Shown: in pieces, positions 44,754 to 53,515 of the stretch
Position numbering within the stretch: the stretch's first letter is position 1
How the letters are laid out: every line of letters begins with the position of its first letter
Source of the DNA: an uncultured Arachnia sp.
GTDB taxonomy: Bacteria; Actinomycetota; Actinomycetes; Propionibacteriales; Propionibacteriaceae
Direction: 5' to 3'
Assembly: GCA_947493995.1 (NCBI GenBank)
Contig: CANLTJ010000008.1
Location: forward strand, 1-64,000
Length of the DNA stretch: 64,000 nt
Program-made: the position numbers and the translations under genes
The notes under the pieces: generated by a model
Databases searched by the model: none
Told to the model about the DNA's origin: nothing
What the model saw: the letters and a program-made list of their open reading frames with translations, nothing else

Positions 44754-46309
44754 TTGACACCGCCTGCGTAGTAGTCGGCGCCGCGGACGTAGCCGCCCTC
44801 ATCGACTGCATCCTCCCGTTGGTGGAGGGCGGTGAGCTTGTCTTGTCCGGTGGCCAGGATCGGTTGCAGATGCGCATACCGCGGCGATCTGACCCGCCCG
44901 GCCAGCGCGAGCTGACAGGCGGCCTCGAGGCGCTCACCGGAGAACCGTCTGGAGAGCCGCAACACCGCCAACGCCGCATCCAGTCCTTGCTCATCAATGG
45001 GCACGGACTCAAAGATCCGGTTGATCACGACCACGACGGAGGCTCCGATCCGACTGGCCCATTCCCGCACCCGAGCCGCGTCCCATGGCTGATACTTCTC
45101 GCCGGCGGGCAGATCAGCATCGTTGGTGCGCCACTGGCCGGCTGAGCCTTCGGGCAGCAGCAGGTGGGTGGTCAACCTCTCTTGGCCGCGGTAGGCCTGC
45201 AGCACCCTGTCAGTGATGCGCAGGTCGACCTGCTCGCCGATATGGGCAAACGGCACCGAGTACTGGTTCTTCTCCCAGACCACGTGCCCATTGCGGGCGA
45301 CCGTGCGTCCGTAGACCCACCGGCTGATCTCGAAGCCCACTTGCGGCAACGGTTTCAACAACGGCAACTCCTCCGCGGTGAACACGACGGTCCGGGATCC
45401 GGGCCGCTTCTGGAACGGCTCAGCGTTGTAACCCCTGATCCTTTCGTCGATGGCGGCTTGGAGCCCGGGCAGGGACGTGAACGTCTCATCCCTCAAGGCG
45501 GCGATCACCCACGTCGCGACATGGGCGACGGTGTTTTCCACCGAGGCCTTGTCCTTGGGTTTCTTCACCCTGCCCGGCAACACCGCAGCCGAGTAGTGCC
45601 CGGCCAACTCCCGATACGCATCATTGAGCACGACCTCACCCTCGCGGGGATGCTTCACCACCCCGGTCTTCAAATTGTCCGGCACGATCCGGGGTACCGA
45701 CCCTGCAAAGAACTCAAACATTGCCACGTGCGCCCGTAGCCACGTGTCCTGTTTCATATCCGAAGTGGCCCAGACAAACCCGTAGCGGCTGAACGGCAGA
45801 CATGCTACGAACAAGTACACCTTCGAGACCTCACCCGTGGTCGGGTTGATCAGCTCCATCGTCGGCCCCGACCAGTCGACCTCCACCGACTGGCCAGCCT
45901 TGTGTCCCACCCTTGAGGCGGCACCGGTGACCAACACATGACGCTGGTAGGTCTTGCAGAACCGGTCATAGCCCATCGCCGGCTCCCCGGCAGCGGCGCA
46001 CGAATCCGTGTACTCGCCATGCAACAGCTTCAGCGTCACCCCCACCCGGGCCATCTCCCGATGGGCTTGGTCCCAGTCCGGCTGGACGAACACACTCTCA
46101 TGCTCACCACGGCCCGGGAACAACAATTCATACACCTGGCCGTCACACATCTCAGTGACATCATCCCAGCCCAAGCTGGCCGTGTCGGCGGCCTCCAGCA
46201 CCGCCGTGACGCTCTTGCGTGACATCCGCTGCGACGCCGCGATCGCCCTCCCCGACAGGCCCTCGGCCCGAAGCCGTAACACCAGCTTCGCTCTGATCTT
46301 TCGTACCAT
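44750..46309 (-). CDS. istA: IS21-family transposase IstA
   Basis: 519 residues. N-terminal HTH (LRAEGLSGRAIAASQRMSRK), then a DDE integrase core: VEVDWSGPTME with the first Asp, RIVPDNLKTGV with the second, and KDKASVENTVAHVATWV with the Glu. The ATG at 46309 is chosen because AAGGAG precedes it; the frame is open to 46345. Apparently intact. Confidence 0.92.
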   Translation of the reverse strand: MVRKIRAKLVLRLRAEGLSGRAIAASQRMSRKSVTAVLEAADTASLGWDDVTEMCDGQVYELLFPGRGEHESVFVQPDWDQAHREMARVGVTLKLLHGEYTDSCAAAGEPAMGYDRFCKTYQRHVLVTGAASRVGHKAGQSVEVDWSGPTMELINPTTGEVSKVYLFVACLPFSRYGFVWATSDMKQDTWLRAHVAMFEFFAGSVPRIVPDNLKTGVVKHPREGEVVLNDAYRELAGHYSAAVLPGRVKKPKDKASVENTVAHVATWVIAALRDETFTSLPGLQAAIDERIRGYNAEPFQKRPGSRTVVFTAEELPLLKPLPQVGFEISRWVYGRTVARNGHVVWEKNQYSVPFAHIGEQVDLRITDRVLQAYRGQERLTTHLLLPEGSAGQWRTNDADLPAGEKYQPWDAARVREWASRIGASVVVVINRIFESVPIDEQGLDAALAVLRLSRRFSGERLEAACQLALAGRVRSPRYAHLQPILATGQDKLTALHQREDAVDEGGYVRGADYYAGGVK

Positions 46310-46474
46310 CGAAACAACTCCTTCCGCCATGCGCCCTATACGCACGGCGGGAGGAGCCTACGAGTTCAAGTGGCCCCCAACCACACCATCCCCGGCCCCC
46401 AAGACGACAACCGGAACGTCCAGCCCTTGGCCCCCAACCACGCAGTCAGTGGACCCCAGTGACGCGGATATTCA

Positions 46475-46480
46475 TCCGAG
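46475..46480. repeat. Target-site duplication, right copy (IS21 element 2)
   Basis: TCCGAG, identical to 43887-43892. Confidence 0.85.
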
Positions 46481-46855
46481 GGAGCCGTCGAAGCCGCTGA
46501 GCTGCAGGGCGGGGACAACGATGCGCATGTGGGCGATCCGCGCTATGACACGGCGGACTTCGGCGAACCGACACCCGGCAACCTACGCGTCGATTACGTC
46601 CTGCCCAGCGACGGGGCGATGACCGTGACGGATGCCGGTGTGTTCTGGCCCACGCAGGACGACTCGCTGTATCGGCTCACCGGTGAGTACCCTTTCCCAA
46701 CCTCGGACCACCGGCTCGTGTGGGTCACGGTTGAGATCGAGGACGAGGAACCGACACCGGAGCCCTCGCCAACGTTGACGTCCAGTGCAACTCCTGACCC
46801 AAAGCCGTCCAGCTCGTCAAAACCGAAGCCCGGACTACCGAACACCGGACACTGA
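46481..46855 (+). pseudogene. Secreted endonuclease/exonuclease/phosphatase gene, 3' fragment
   Basis: The last 124 codons of the protein that begins at 42960. It carries RVDYVLPSDGA and FPTSDHRLVW, the C-terminal EEP motifs with the catalytic His. A Pro/Ser/Thr-rich linker leads to the end PGLPNTGH. LPNTG looks like a sortase motif, but no hydrophobic segment or basic tail follows the stop, and other frames do not supply one, so this cannot be an ordinary cell-wall sorting signal. Confidence 0.85.
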
Positions 46856-46911
46856 CCGCGCCCTCTCCAGGCTTCTTGCCTACTCAACAACTCTCGCACT
46901 CGCTAGCGGAT

Positions 46912-48552
46912 CTACGCACTGCCAAGTAGATCCACAACGTGAAGGCCCATCATCTGATCTGATGCCATTGAGATTGCGGCATCGGCCCGGGTCGCTAGTT
47001 GGAGTGGTTCACTTCCAGTGACAAGGTGAGCATGCGTCAAGCGATCGAGCGTCGCGCCCACGAGAGGAGCAACGACCCTAAGAGTTGAGTCCAGGACATC
47101 ACCGCGTGTTGCTCCGCCGTGAACGATCACGTTGCGGCAGCGATACATCCGACGCAGCGAAGCCTCGATGTACTTGCTTACCTGTGTGAGTACGCTGGTT
47201 GGGTTTACGAGGAGTCTATTCATGCGACTGACAGCAGCTGCATCACTCTGGATTCGCCATGAACGCTTGAGCGGGAGGCGACCGTTTTGTCGCAATTGCT
47301 CCGCAATGATTTCCGCCCGGTCTCGGTTGGTCGACGCCGCGTCCAAGCGAGTTGCCAACTCCTTCCCGGCTCCGCGCCTCTTGTCGATCTGGTAGGAGAG
47401 AGCGGTCAACTCGGCCCTCGGCCATGAGCACGCAGCCAAGCGCGCTGCGTGAACAGCGGCAACGACCTTTCCTTCTTTCTGGTCGCTGTCTTGGGCGTCT
47501 GTCAACAAGGCTTCAAGGGCCGCCCATGAGCCAGAGATCGCCGGAGCGAGGGCTCCTGTGTTGAGCGGCGCCGCCAGCTCGAGGGCGTCGTCAATCGCGT
47601 GCCGTTCTGCAGCGTAAGTTCTGGCCGGGGTGACGGCCAATAGTTGCCCCTCAGAGATGAGTGACATGATCGCCGCTCCGCGGTCGGAGGTACGCAGCTC
47701 AATGGAACGGTCCTCGGTCTCAACGTACGCTTCACGGGCAATGACCATTCTGCCGGCGGGCCCGGCGAATCGAGCGCGGGCACGCATCCGCTCGACTACC
47801 TCGACAACGACTTCAACGGCTCGCTCAGCATCGCGGGCCTCAACCTCATAATCGAATGCACCGAGAACATGCCTTGAGGAGCGGTCCTGCAGTTGCGCCG
47901 CGATGGGTTGGCGAAGGTCTGCCTGACGAGTGAAATTTGGCAATGGATCCGCCAGTTGGTCGACGCTCGGAAGATCAAGGACCGGAACCCAGATATGGAA
48001 CGAGGAAGGAGTGACCGCAGCGAGAGAAGCTGCCTCGGTGAGCAGTTCGACCGCAGACAACCCCGAGCGGTCGGTGAGCCATCGTCGTAGGCCGATGAGA
48101 CTGTGGCCGGAGTCCAGCAGATGGGAGGCGGCTGCTCGCGCTACGCGCTCCGGCCCAACCGGCACTTCGAGCGAGGCCTGCGTCGCCAAACGGTCAAGGT
48201 ATCCTGAACGTGCGACGTCGATGACGTGGCGCAGCCTCCGGCGACCTTCCGAGCGAATAGTGAGATCGGATCTGAGACACTGAGCTAGTTGCTGGCGGAT
48301 TTCTCGTGAGCCGAAGGCAGCATCCTGACCGAGCTGGACTTCGAGGCGTCGCTGGAGCCACTGCACCGCGGAAGGGCTGAGGACCTTTCGGTCCAGCCAC
48401 AATCCAACGTCGTACAACTCCTCCAGCGCCAAGAAGGTCCCGAGATCCCATAAGCGGCGCGACCAAGGCGTCTTGGGGTTGGTGAAGTCAGAGAACCTGG
48501 CCGCAACATGTCGGCTGTACGCCGACGTTGGGTTCTGTCCAGGAGCGATCAC
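46912..48552 (-). CDS. HEPN-motif protein of the accessory region
   Basis: 546 residues, largely helical, no membrane segment. Near residue 475 it has YRCRNVIVHGG, an R-x4-H motif in the form typical of HEPN RNases (compare Apea-like HEPN). The rest is not recognisable to me. HEPN proteins usually cut RNA and are common in phage-defence and toxin systems. The GTG at 48552 is chosen because GAGGAGG lies 7 nt before it and because the frame farther upstream would run through a terminator hairpin. A 100-nt leader with an intrinsic terminator precedes it. Confidence 0.7.
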   Translation of the reverse strand: MIAPGQNPTSAYSRHVAARFSDFTNPKTPWSRRLWDLGTFLALEELYDVGLWLDRKVLSPSAVQWLQRRLEVQLGQDAAFGSREIRQQLAQCLRSDLTIRSEGRRRLRHVIDVARSGYLDRLATQASLEVPVGPERVARAAASHLLDSGHSLIGLRRWLTDRSGLSAVELLTEAASLAAVTPSSFHIWVPVLDLPSVDQLADPLPNFTRQADLRQPIAAQLQDRSSRHVLGAFDYEVEARDAERAVEVVVEVVERMRARARFAGPAGRMVIAREAYVETEDRSIELRTSDRGAAIMSLISEGQLLAVTPARTYAAERHAIDDALELAAPLNTGALAPAISGSWAALEALLTDAQDSDQKEGKVVAAVHAARLAACSWPRAELTALSYQIDKRRGAGKELATRLDAASTNRDRAEIIAEQLRQNGRLPLKRSWRIQSDAAAVSRMNRLLVNPTSVLTQVSKYIEASLRRMYRCRNVIVHGGATRGDVLDSTLRVVAPLVGATLDRLTHAHLVTGSEPLQLATRADAAISMASDQMMGLHVVDLLGSA

Positions 48553-48577
48553 TGAAGGGCCTCCTCGAAATATGAAA

Positions 48578-48606
48578 AAGGGGCGCAGCTTGTGGCTGCG
48601 CCCCTT
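48578..48606 (-). terminator. Intrinsic terminator inside the leader of the HEPN gene
   Basis: AAGGGGCGCAGC and GCTGCGCCCCTT pair perfectly (12 bp) around CACAA, followed on the minus strand by TTTCATA. It lies between a promoter-like TAAAAT (48666-48661) and the Shine-Dalgarno sequence of the HEPN gene. A smaller hairpin AGGGCATTTGCCCT precedes it, and CCTCC between the hairpins could pair with the GGAGG ribosome site. This is the layout of an attenuator or of a short independent RNA. Confidence 0.75.
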
Positions 48607-48660
48607 GGAGGGCAAATGCCCTTGTGTTAGCTCTTGAATCCGGCGTTGACCGATAAGCCT

Positions 48661-48666
48661 ATTTTA
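48661..48666 (-). promoter_or_regulatory. -10 box for the HEPN leader RNA
   Basis: TAAAAT on the minus strand, about 55 nt upstream of the terminator hairpin. No convincing -35 is seen. Confidence 0.4.
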
Positions 48667-48943
48667 GCACATCGAGGAAGGCGAGAGCGTGCGTCCTCAT
48701 CGCAGTCAATTCACGTCACATCACCGGGCCTACGGCCCGTTCGCCCTACTGACACCCGTATGGGCAACTGTCGACGTCAGTATTCGTCAGTATTCTCGCA
48801 CGACAGTTGCGGTGGACCTCCGTAGAGAGTTTGAGAACCCCTGCCCACACCTGAAAACCTTGTCTTTGCGCAGGTCACGGGGCTTCTACAGCCACGACCA
48901 GCGCTCCTCCGAGCCTACCGTTTCCGATTCCAGGGGTCGAGTG

Positions 48944-49306
48944 ATGCGATCACTTGGGATGGCTCAAACCCTCCTGCGGCCCGAGCAGGTCGATGATCTG
49001 GTGGCGCAGTATCGCGAGGGCGCGACGCTCGTGGAGCTGGCATCCCGCTTCGGAGTGAACCGCCGCACGGTCGCCATGCACCTCACCCGTCGAGAGGTGA
49101 CGATCCGCCGTGGACGGTTCGATCCTTCCCGCATCCACGAAGCAGCCGACCTCTACCTCAGCGGGTTGACGCTGGTAGAGGTCGGCGTGAAGGTTGGGGC
49201 GGGGCCTCAGGCTGTCCGCCGAGCGCTCGCTTCGCACGGCGTCGTGATCCGGCCTGGCGGGCGCTGTGGTTCTCGCATCACGGCACCCACTGCCGTGGGC
49301 GGTTGA
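48944..49306 (+). CDS. Helix-turn-helix protein with two HTH units
   Basis: 120 residues with two consecutive recombinase-type HTH units: LRPEQVDDLVAQYREGATLV with ELASRFGVNRRTVAMHLTRR, then IHEAADLYLSGLTLVEVGVK with VGAGPQAVRRALASHG. Such tails occur at the C-terminus of serine recombinases and as stand-alone proteins in actinobacterial mobile elements; this one may be a free DNA-binding protein or a leftover of a recombinase. GTG 48941 or ATG 48944. Converges on the next gene, 2 bp between stops. The stretch 48667-48943 holds no other supported gene; a direct repeat GTCAGTATTC x2 lies at 48776-48795. Confidence 0.65.
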   Translation: MRSLGMAQTLLRPEQVDDLVAQYREGATLVELASRFGVNRRTVAMHLTRREVTIRRGRFDPSRIHEAADLYLSGLTLVEVGVKVGAGPQAVRRALASHGVVIRPGGRCGSRITAPTAVGG

Positions 49307-49308
49307 GC

Positions 49309-49680
49309 CTAGACACGAAGGGCTGGCTCACGCAGGCTCGCCTCGACGCGCGAGTCGTGGCGCTGGTGACGGCGGACCGCAGCCTCGCGCAGGAGCGCAC
49401 GGATGAGCAGAGCGACGCTCAGGGGTCCCATGATGATGAACTTGAGCGCGTTCCAGCATGCCCACAGCACGATGAGGTGGAGCCAGCCTGGGCCGCCGTC
49501 GGCTGCCGAGCCAGAGCAGATGCTGGCGATCAGGATGTACGGAAGGGCGACCAGCATCGCGGGTATCCCCCACTTGAGTCCGCGACGCGTGCGGATGGCA
49601 GCGAGCAGTCGGTTGCTCGGCATGTAGCGGTGCAGGTAGTCGCGGGTGCGAACGCTGAGCGTCCAGATAAGGCGGAACAT
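49309..49680 (-). CDS. Small membrane protein of actinobacterial mobile elements
   Basis: 123 residues. MFRLIWTLSVRTRDYLHRYM, then two membrane segments (WGIPAMLVALPYILIASICS and WLHLIVLWACWNALKFIIMG). From memory, similar proteins in integrative elements are sometimes labelled sulfate permease, for which there is no support here. The ATG at 49680 begins the recognisable part; the frame is open far upstream without coding character. Confidence 0.72.
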   Translation of the reverse strand: MFRLIWTLSVRTRDYLHRYMPSNRLLAAIRTRRGLKWGIPAMLVALPYILIASICSGSAADGGPGWLHLIVLWACWNALKFIIMGPLSVALLIRALLREAAVRRHQRHDSRVEASLREPALRV

Positions 49681-49876
49681 GATCGGCCTCTCGTCACACG
49701 TGTTACTCCGTCGAGGAGGCAGAACGTGTGTGAGTGCCCGAAGGCCGTCCCGGAGGACCCGCAATATGAGGAGAACCTGCCTCACCATCCACTGTACGCC
49801 GGGGGCGGCGTTCACGGAACCCTCCGGCTCCCGCGTCGCCGCGCGCACCTCTCTGTATGAGTGAGAGGACCCGACG

Positions 49877-50908
49877 ATGACGACCTTGAGCCAGGTAATC
49901 CAGGACGAGCGCACAGCACGGATGGCGCTGTCGATGCTCGTCGAACCGGATGATGCCGTGACCGGCCGCCTCCTGGGCGAGCTCGGTGCGCTTGAGCTGT
50001 TTCGGTTCGTCGAGGGTGAAGACGCGGCGCCGGGGCTCAGTACCGTTGACGCGCAGGTGTGGCGTGCCCAGTTCCAGCGCTCAGACACTCGGACACTTGA
50101 ACAGAACCTCGTCGGAGCCGAGCGCGCTGGTATCGGCACGCTGATACCCGACGACAAGGAGTGGCCATCCGCACTCGACAATCTTGGCGACCGACGGCCA
50201 TACGTCCTGTGGACTCGTGGCACGACATCGTTCCTCGCGCGACCGCTCAACGATCTCGTCACGATCACCGGAGCGAGGGCCGCGACCTCGTACGGCGAGC
50301 ATGTGGCCGCGGAGTTGGCGTCCTACCTCGCCAACGCTGAACGGATAGTGCTGGCCGGCGGTGCGTACGGTATCGAAGGGGCTGCCCATCGAGCGGTGCT
50401 GGCATCCGGTGGCGACACGATCGCGGTCATGGCGAACGGCGTTGATCGTCCCTACCCGATGGGTCACCGTAAACTACTTGAGCGAGTAGCCGACCTCGGC
50501 CTCATGGTCAGCGAGGTTCCACCCGGCGCAGTGCCGACGCGTCATCGCTTCCTCGCTCGCGCACGCCTGATGGCCGCGCTCTCCGCAGCGACCGTCGTCG
50601 TCGAGGCTGGTGTTCGCTCTGGATCGATGACCGTCGCCCGGCGCGCGCACGAACTCGGCCGCGCCGTCGGAGCTGTTCCCGGTCCAGTGACCAGTGCGAC
50701 GAGCACCGGCCCCAATCTCTTGCTCGCACAGAGACTCGCTCATGTTGTCGCGCATGCGGGTGATCTGACGCGCCCGCGCCAACCGACGGAGACGAGATCG
50801 CTCAGTCACGAGAGCGGGCAAGTCTTCACAGCATCCGATCCCCAGGCTCCCATGTCACGCGACTCGGCGCGCAGCCATCAGGGCTCCCGGCCAACGTTGT
50901 CGAGGTGA
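49877..50908 (+). CDS. dprA: DprA/Smf-family DNA-processing protein
   Basis: 343 residues. A Rossmann-like DprA domain covers about residues 110-300: VTITGARAATSYGEHVAAEL, LAGGAYGIEGAAHRAVL, GVDRPYPMGHRKLLE, and ATVVVEAGVRSGSMTVARRA followed by GRAVGAVPGP. DprA loads RecA on single-stranded DNA during uptake; copies in mobile elements may help incoming single strands after conjugation. Starts with GAGAGGA upstream. The C-terminal 50 residues are low-complexity. Convergent with the protease gene. Confidence 0.88.
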   Translation: MTTLSQVIQDERTARMALSMLVEPDDAVTGRLLGELGALELFRFVEGEDAAPGLSTVDAQVWRAQFQRSDTRTLEQNLVGAERAGIGTLIPDDKEWPSALDNLGDRRPYVLWTRGTTSFLARPLNDLVTITGARAATSYGEHVAAELASYLANAERIVLAGGAYGIEGAAHRAVLASGGDTIAVMANGVDRPYPMGHRKLLERVADLGLMVSEVPPGAVPTRHRFLARARLMAALSAATVVVEAGVRSGSMTVARRAHELGRAVGAVPGPVTSATSTGPNLLLAQRLAHVVAHAGDLTRPRQPTETRSLSHESGQVFTASDPQAPMSRDSARSHQGSRPTLSR

Positions 50909-50948
50909 AAGTCCGCGTTCATGCGCACCGCAGGATCAGGTCTCGCTG

Positions 50949-53510
50949 TCAGACCTCGATCACTGCGGCCACCTGCTGGTAGACCGGTGTCCAGAGGTCG
51001 ACTTCCACCTCGGGGGCCTCGATGCTGACGACGAGCGAGTAGTTGACGCCTTTGTCGCTCTGATCCATCTTCGGCCGGTTCTTCCACCAACCTGCGACGG
51101 GGTACACAACGACAGCCTCTTTGGCCGCGAGGTCAGCGGCCGACCCCGACCAAATATCGGTGTGAAGCGATCCGGCCGAGGTCTGCTGGTCACGGCCGAA
51201 AAGCCAACCGCTCTCGGTATTGAGTGCCAGTGGCTTCTCATCTACATCGCGTGCCTGCTTATTGACGCGCTGGCGGAACGCGTCAAGGTTATCCTCGGGT
51301 CGTTTCATCGCGAAGCGCAACCCATGAGAGGGATAGACGTATCGGCCCGTCCAGCCGCGACTCGATGGATTTGGTTCTACAAAGTACGAGAGGGTGACGC
51401 GCAGCCGAACTTCAGTCTCCCCGAGCGCGGACAACTCGTCGATGGGCCACGGCAGGCGATGCAGGTTCATCTCGCGCGCTTTCCCGCTGCTGGAATTCCC
51501 GTCACGCTCGTATGGATGGATGACTGCCTCGTCCACCAGTGTCAGCGCATTGGTTGCGCTGCGCGTAGCGCGTTCCAGGCTGGGCACGCCCATCCCGTAA
51601 CGACGAAGCAAGTTGACCGCTGCTCCCTTTGTGCTCGCGGCCGTGATTCGCGCTTGCATCGCGTCAGTCCACTCGGCGGAGTGGACTATCAGGGCGCGGA
51701 CCGTCTCGGGCCTCAAATGAGGATAGGCGGCCCGGATGTCGGCTGCGACTGCCGCGACCTGGGCCGTGGCTGCCGAGGTATCCCGCGTGGTCGTAAAGAA
51801 GCCCTCGCCTGGGTGTTGAAGACGAGTGGTGAGGATCGCGAGGTTCTCAGGCGTGTCCACCTCTGAGCCGTCAGGGGTCCGAGCAAGGTTCCCACCAGGT
51901 GCAACGACATCCGGTTTGAACGGCCACCGCTTCTGATCAAAGGACACGGAGGTTCGGCTGGTCGGCGCTAGTTCACCACGAGCGGCAATCGGTACGTATC
52001 CTGCGAAGACGTCGGGGGCGTGATCCATCGCGTCATGCTCGGCGTAGGCTCCAACCGCGAGCGCGTTCCACGACTGTGCCGGGTCTTCGACTCCTTCCGC
52101 GTCGCTACGATCGAGGTGATTGTCCTCGGCGCGCACGTCACGGATGTTGCCAGCGGAAACGACAAAGAGCCGGGGCGTCGGCTCCTCGTCTCGGTTCAGG
52201 TAGGTGAACTTGGGGACGCTGTCATCAATCGCACGGCCGAAGGTCAGGGCATCGAGCGTGGCTGACCATGCGGTTGGACGCCCGGACTCCTGCTTCGGAC
52301 GGTCTTCGACACGATGCCCTGGGTTTGGCGCAGCGGCAGGTGCAGTGATGGCCAGCATGAACACCCGGGCCCGATTCAGTGCTGAAATCTCGGGCTGATC
52401 GATCGCTCTCGCCGTCACGGCCCCGTACACATCGGGATCGTTGTCCCCAGTGTCAGGGAGCAGCTTTACTGATTCGAGCCGATGCTCCAGACGGATGCGG
52501 TGCTGAGCGCCGACTGCGGCTTGCAGGTCTCCATAGAGCGCAAGTCCTGCCATCTCGGTGCCGTGTGCGTGGATCGCCACATCTTTGCGCCAACTTGGCT
52601 CAACCGAGTGAAGATCATCGGCTGCGAGTGAGTCTTCCAATAGCGGGTGCCCGGCTTGCACGCCACGGTCGAGGAGGCACACCACGGGCGCGTCGGTTCC
52701 AGCGTGCTCGACGCGAGATTGCAGCTCGCGCACCCAGTCGCGCTGTTCGAATGCGGATAACCCTGGAAGGAACGATGCTACTTCGTGAGGGCGACGCAAC
52801 TCGGCGATGTCGTCAATGCTCCGGAAGGTCATCGCGAGTTGTTCGCTCGTGGCGCGGATGAGCACGACCGTTCGGTCACCGAATCCGAGGTAGTGGTCGC
52901 TCACAGGGAGGTTGTGCTGCTGGGCGTACGCCGTCAGTCGGGCATACTCCTGGCCGTCAATGACTCTGAGCCACAGTTCCCACCAGCGGGATTCGGTGGG
53001 GTTGGTCGGGTACTCGTCAGCAGGGTCCGTCCACAGCTCTCGGATCGTTGCGCGACGGATCGAGGCAATACCTTCGATCAGAGCCGCGTGCTTCGGCTTC
53101 CCTTCTGCGACCTCCGCAGTCTCGACGTACTGCTCAAGCTTCTTGAGGAAGAACTCCTTCTGCCCTTCGGGGATAAAGACCGTCGCGTTTGAGACCTCAC
53201 CTGCGGGGGTCGATTCATGTTGGACAGCGACAAGCTCTGGCTGGGCACCAGGCCGACGCGACTCCAAGCTCTCGAACATCAAATCGAGACCAGGAAAGGA
53301 GGCGAAGGTGAGGTATGTGCCCGTGGTCTCAGGCTCATCTGCCGGAGGAACCCAGGCGGCCTCGAACTCTTGAGTCAGGCGCTTCCCGTGCTCGCTCCGG
53401 CTCCCGCCGAACCCTCCACCCCGGCTCGTCACCGGCGTCGTGATAGGCGTGAAGGACTCAGACGCGGGCGGCGTGGGCACCAGGATGTGCGGACGGTCTC
53501 GCTCAGCCAT
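50949..53510 (-). CDS. ietS: S8 subtilisin-like protease, IetS-like
   Basis: 853 residues. Catalytic triad visible: Asp281 in CLLDRGVQAGH, His316 in HAHGTEMAGLA, Ser579 in RDTSAATAQVAA; Asn455 in VSAGNIRD fits the oxyanion hole. No signal peptide, so it is intracellular. It follows the AAA ATPase gene by 5 bp. An intracellular subtilase paired with an AAA ATPase matches the published two-gene anti-phage system IetAS. A long N-terminal region (1-270) and a beta-rich C-terminal region may sense or bind the partner. Confidence 0.85.
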   Translation of the reverse strand: MAERDRPHILVPTPPASESFTPITTPVTSRGGGFGGSRSEHGKRLTQEFEAAWVPPADEPETTGTYLTFASFPGLDLMFESLESRRPGAQPELVAVQHESTPAGEVSNATVFIPEGQKEFFLKKLEQYVETAEVAEGKPKHAALIEGIASIRRATIRELWTDPADEYPTNPTESRWWELWLRVIDGQEYARLTAYAQQHNLPVSDHYLGFGDRTVVLIRATSEQLAMTFRSIDDIAELRRPHEVASFLPGLSAFEQRDWVRELQSRVEHAGTDAPVVCLLDRGVQAGHPLLEDSLAADDLHSVEPSWRKDVAIHAHGTEMAGLALYGDLQAAVGAQHRIRLEHRLESVKLLPDTGDNDPDVYGAVTARAIDQPEISALNRARVFMLAITAPAAAPNPGHRVEDRPKQESGRPTAWSATLDALTFGRAIDDSVPKFTYLNRDEEPTPRLFVVSAGNIRDVRAEDNHLDRSDAEGVEDPAQSWNALAVGAYAEHDAMDHAPDVFAGYVPIAARGELAPTSRTSVSFDQKRWPFKPDVVAPGGNLARTPDGSEVDTPENLAILTTRLQHPGEGFFTTTRDTSAATAQVAAVAADIRAAYPHLRPETVRALIVHSAEWTDAMQARITAASTKGAAVNLLRRYGMGVPSLERATRSATNALTLVDEAVIHPYERDGNSSSGKAREMNLHRLPWPIDELSALGETEVRLRVTLSYFVEPNPSSRGWTGRYVYPSHGLRFAMKRPEDNLDAFRQRVNKQARDVDEKPLALNTESGWLFGRDQQTSAGSLHTDIWSGSAADLAAKEAVVVYPVAGWWKNRPKMDQSDKGVNYSLVVSIEAPEVEVDLWTPVYQQVAAVIEV

Positions 53511-53515
53511 CTTCG

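Larger units (their letters stand above)
43893..46474 (-). mobile_element. IS21-family insertion sequence, element 2
   Basis: A 2,582-bp element. The left end reads TGAGTATTCG and the right end, read inwards, TGAATATCCG. Subterminal repeats built on TTGGGGGCC occur two or three times at each end. It carries istB and istA on the minus strand with a GTGA overlap. The TCCGAG duplication and exact frame restoration of the host gene define the ends. Different in sequence from the IS21 element at 494-3156. Confidence 0.9.

Noticed and set aside
48589..48615. Start of the HEPN gene at 48615
   Set aside because: It would translate through a perfect terminator hairpin; the GTG at 48552 has an ideal ribosome site.
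49309..49680. Sulfate permease
   Set aside because: The protein has only two membrane segments and none of the transporter motifs.
49681..50268. Upstream extension of the small membrane protein frame (to 319 aa)
   Set aside because: The extension lies antisense to dprA, has no domain, and the known part starts at the ATG at 49680.
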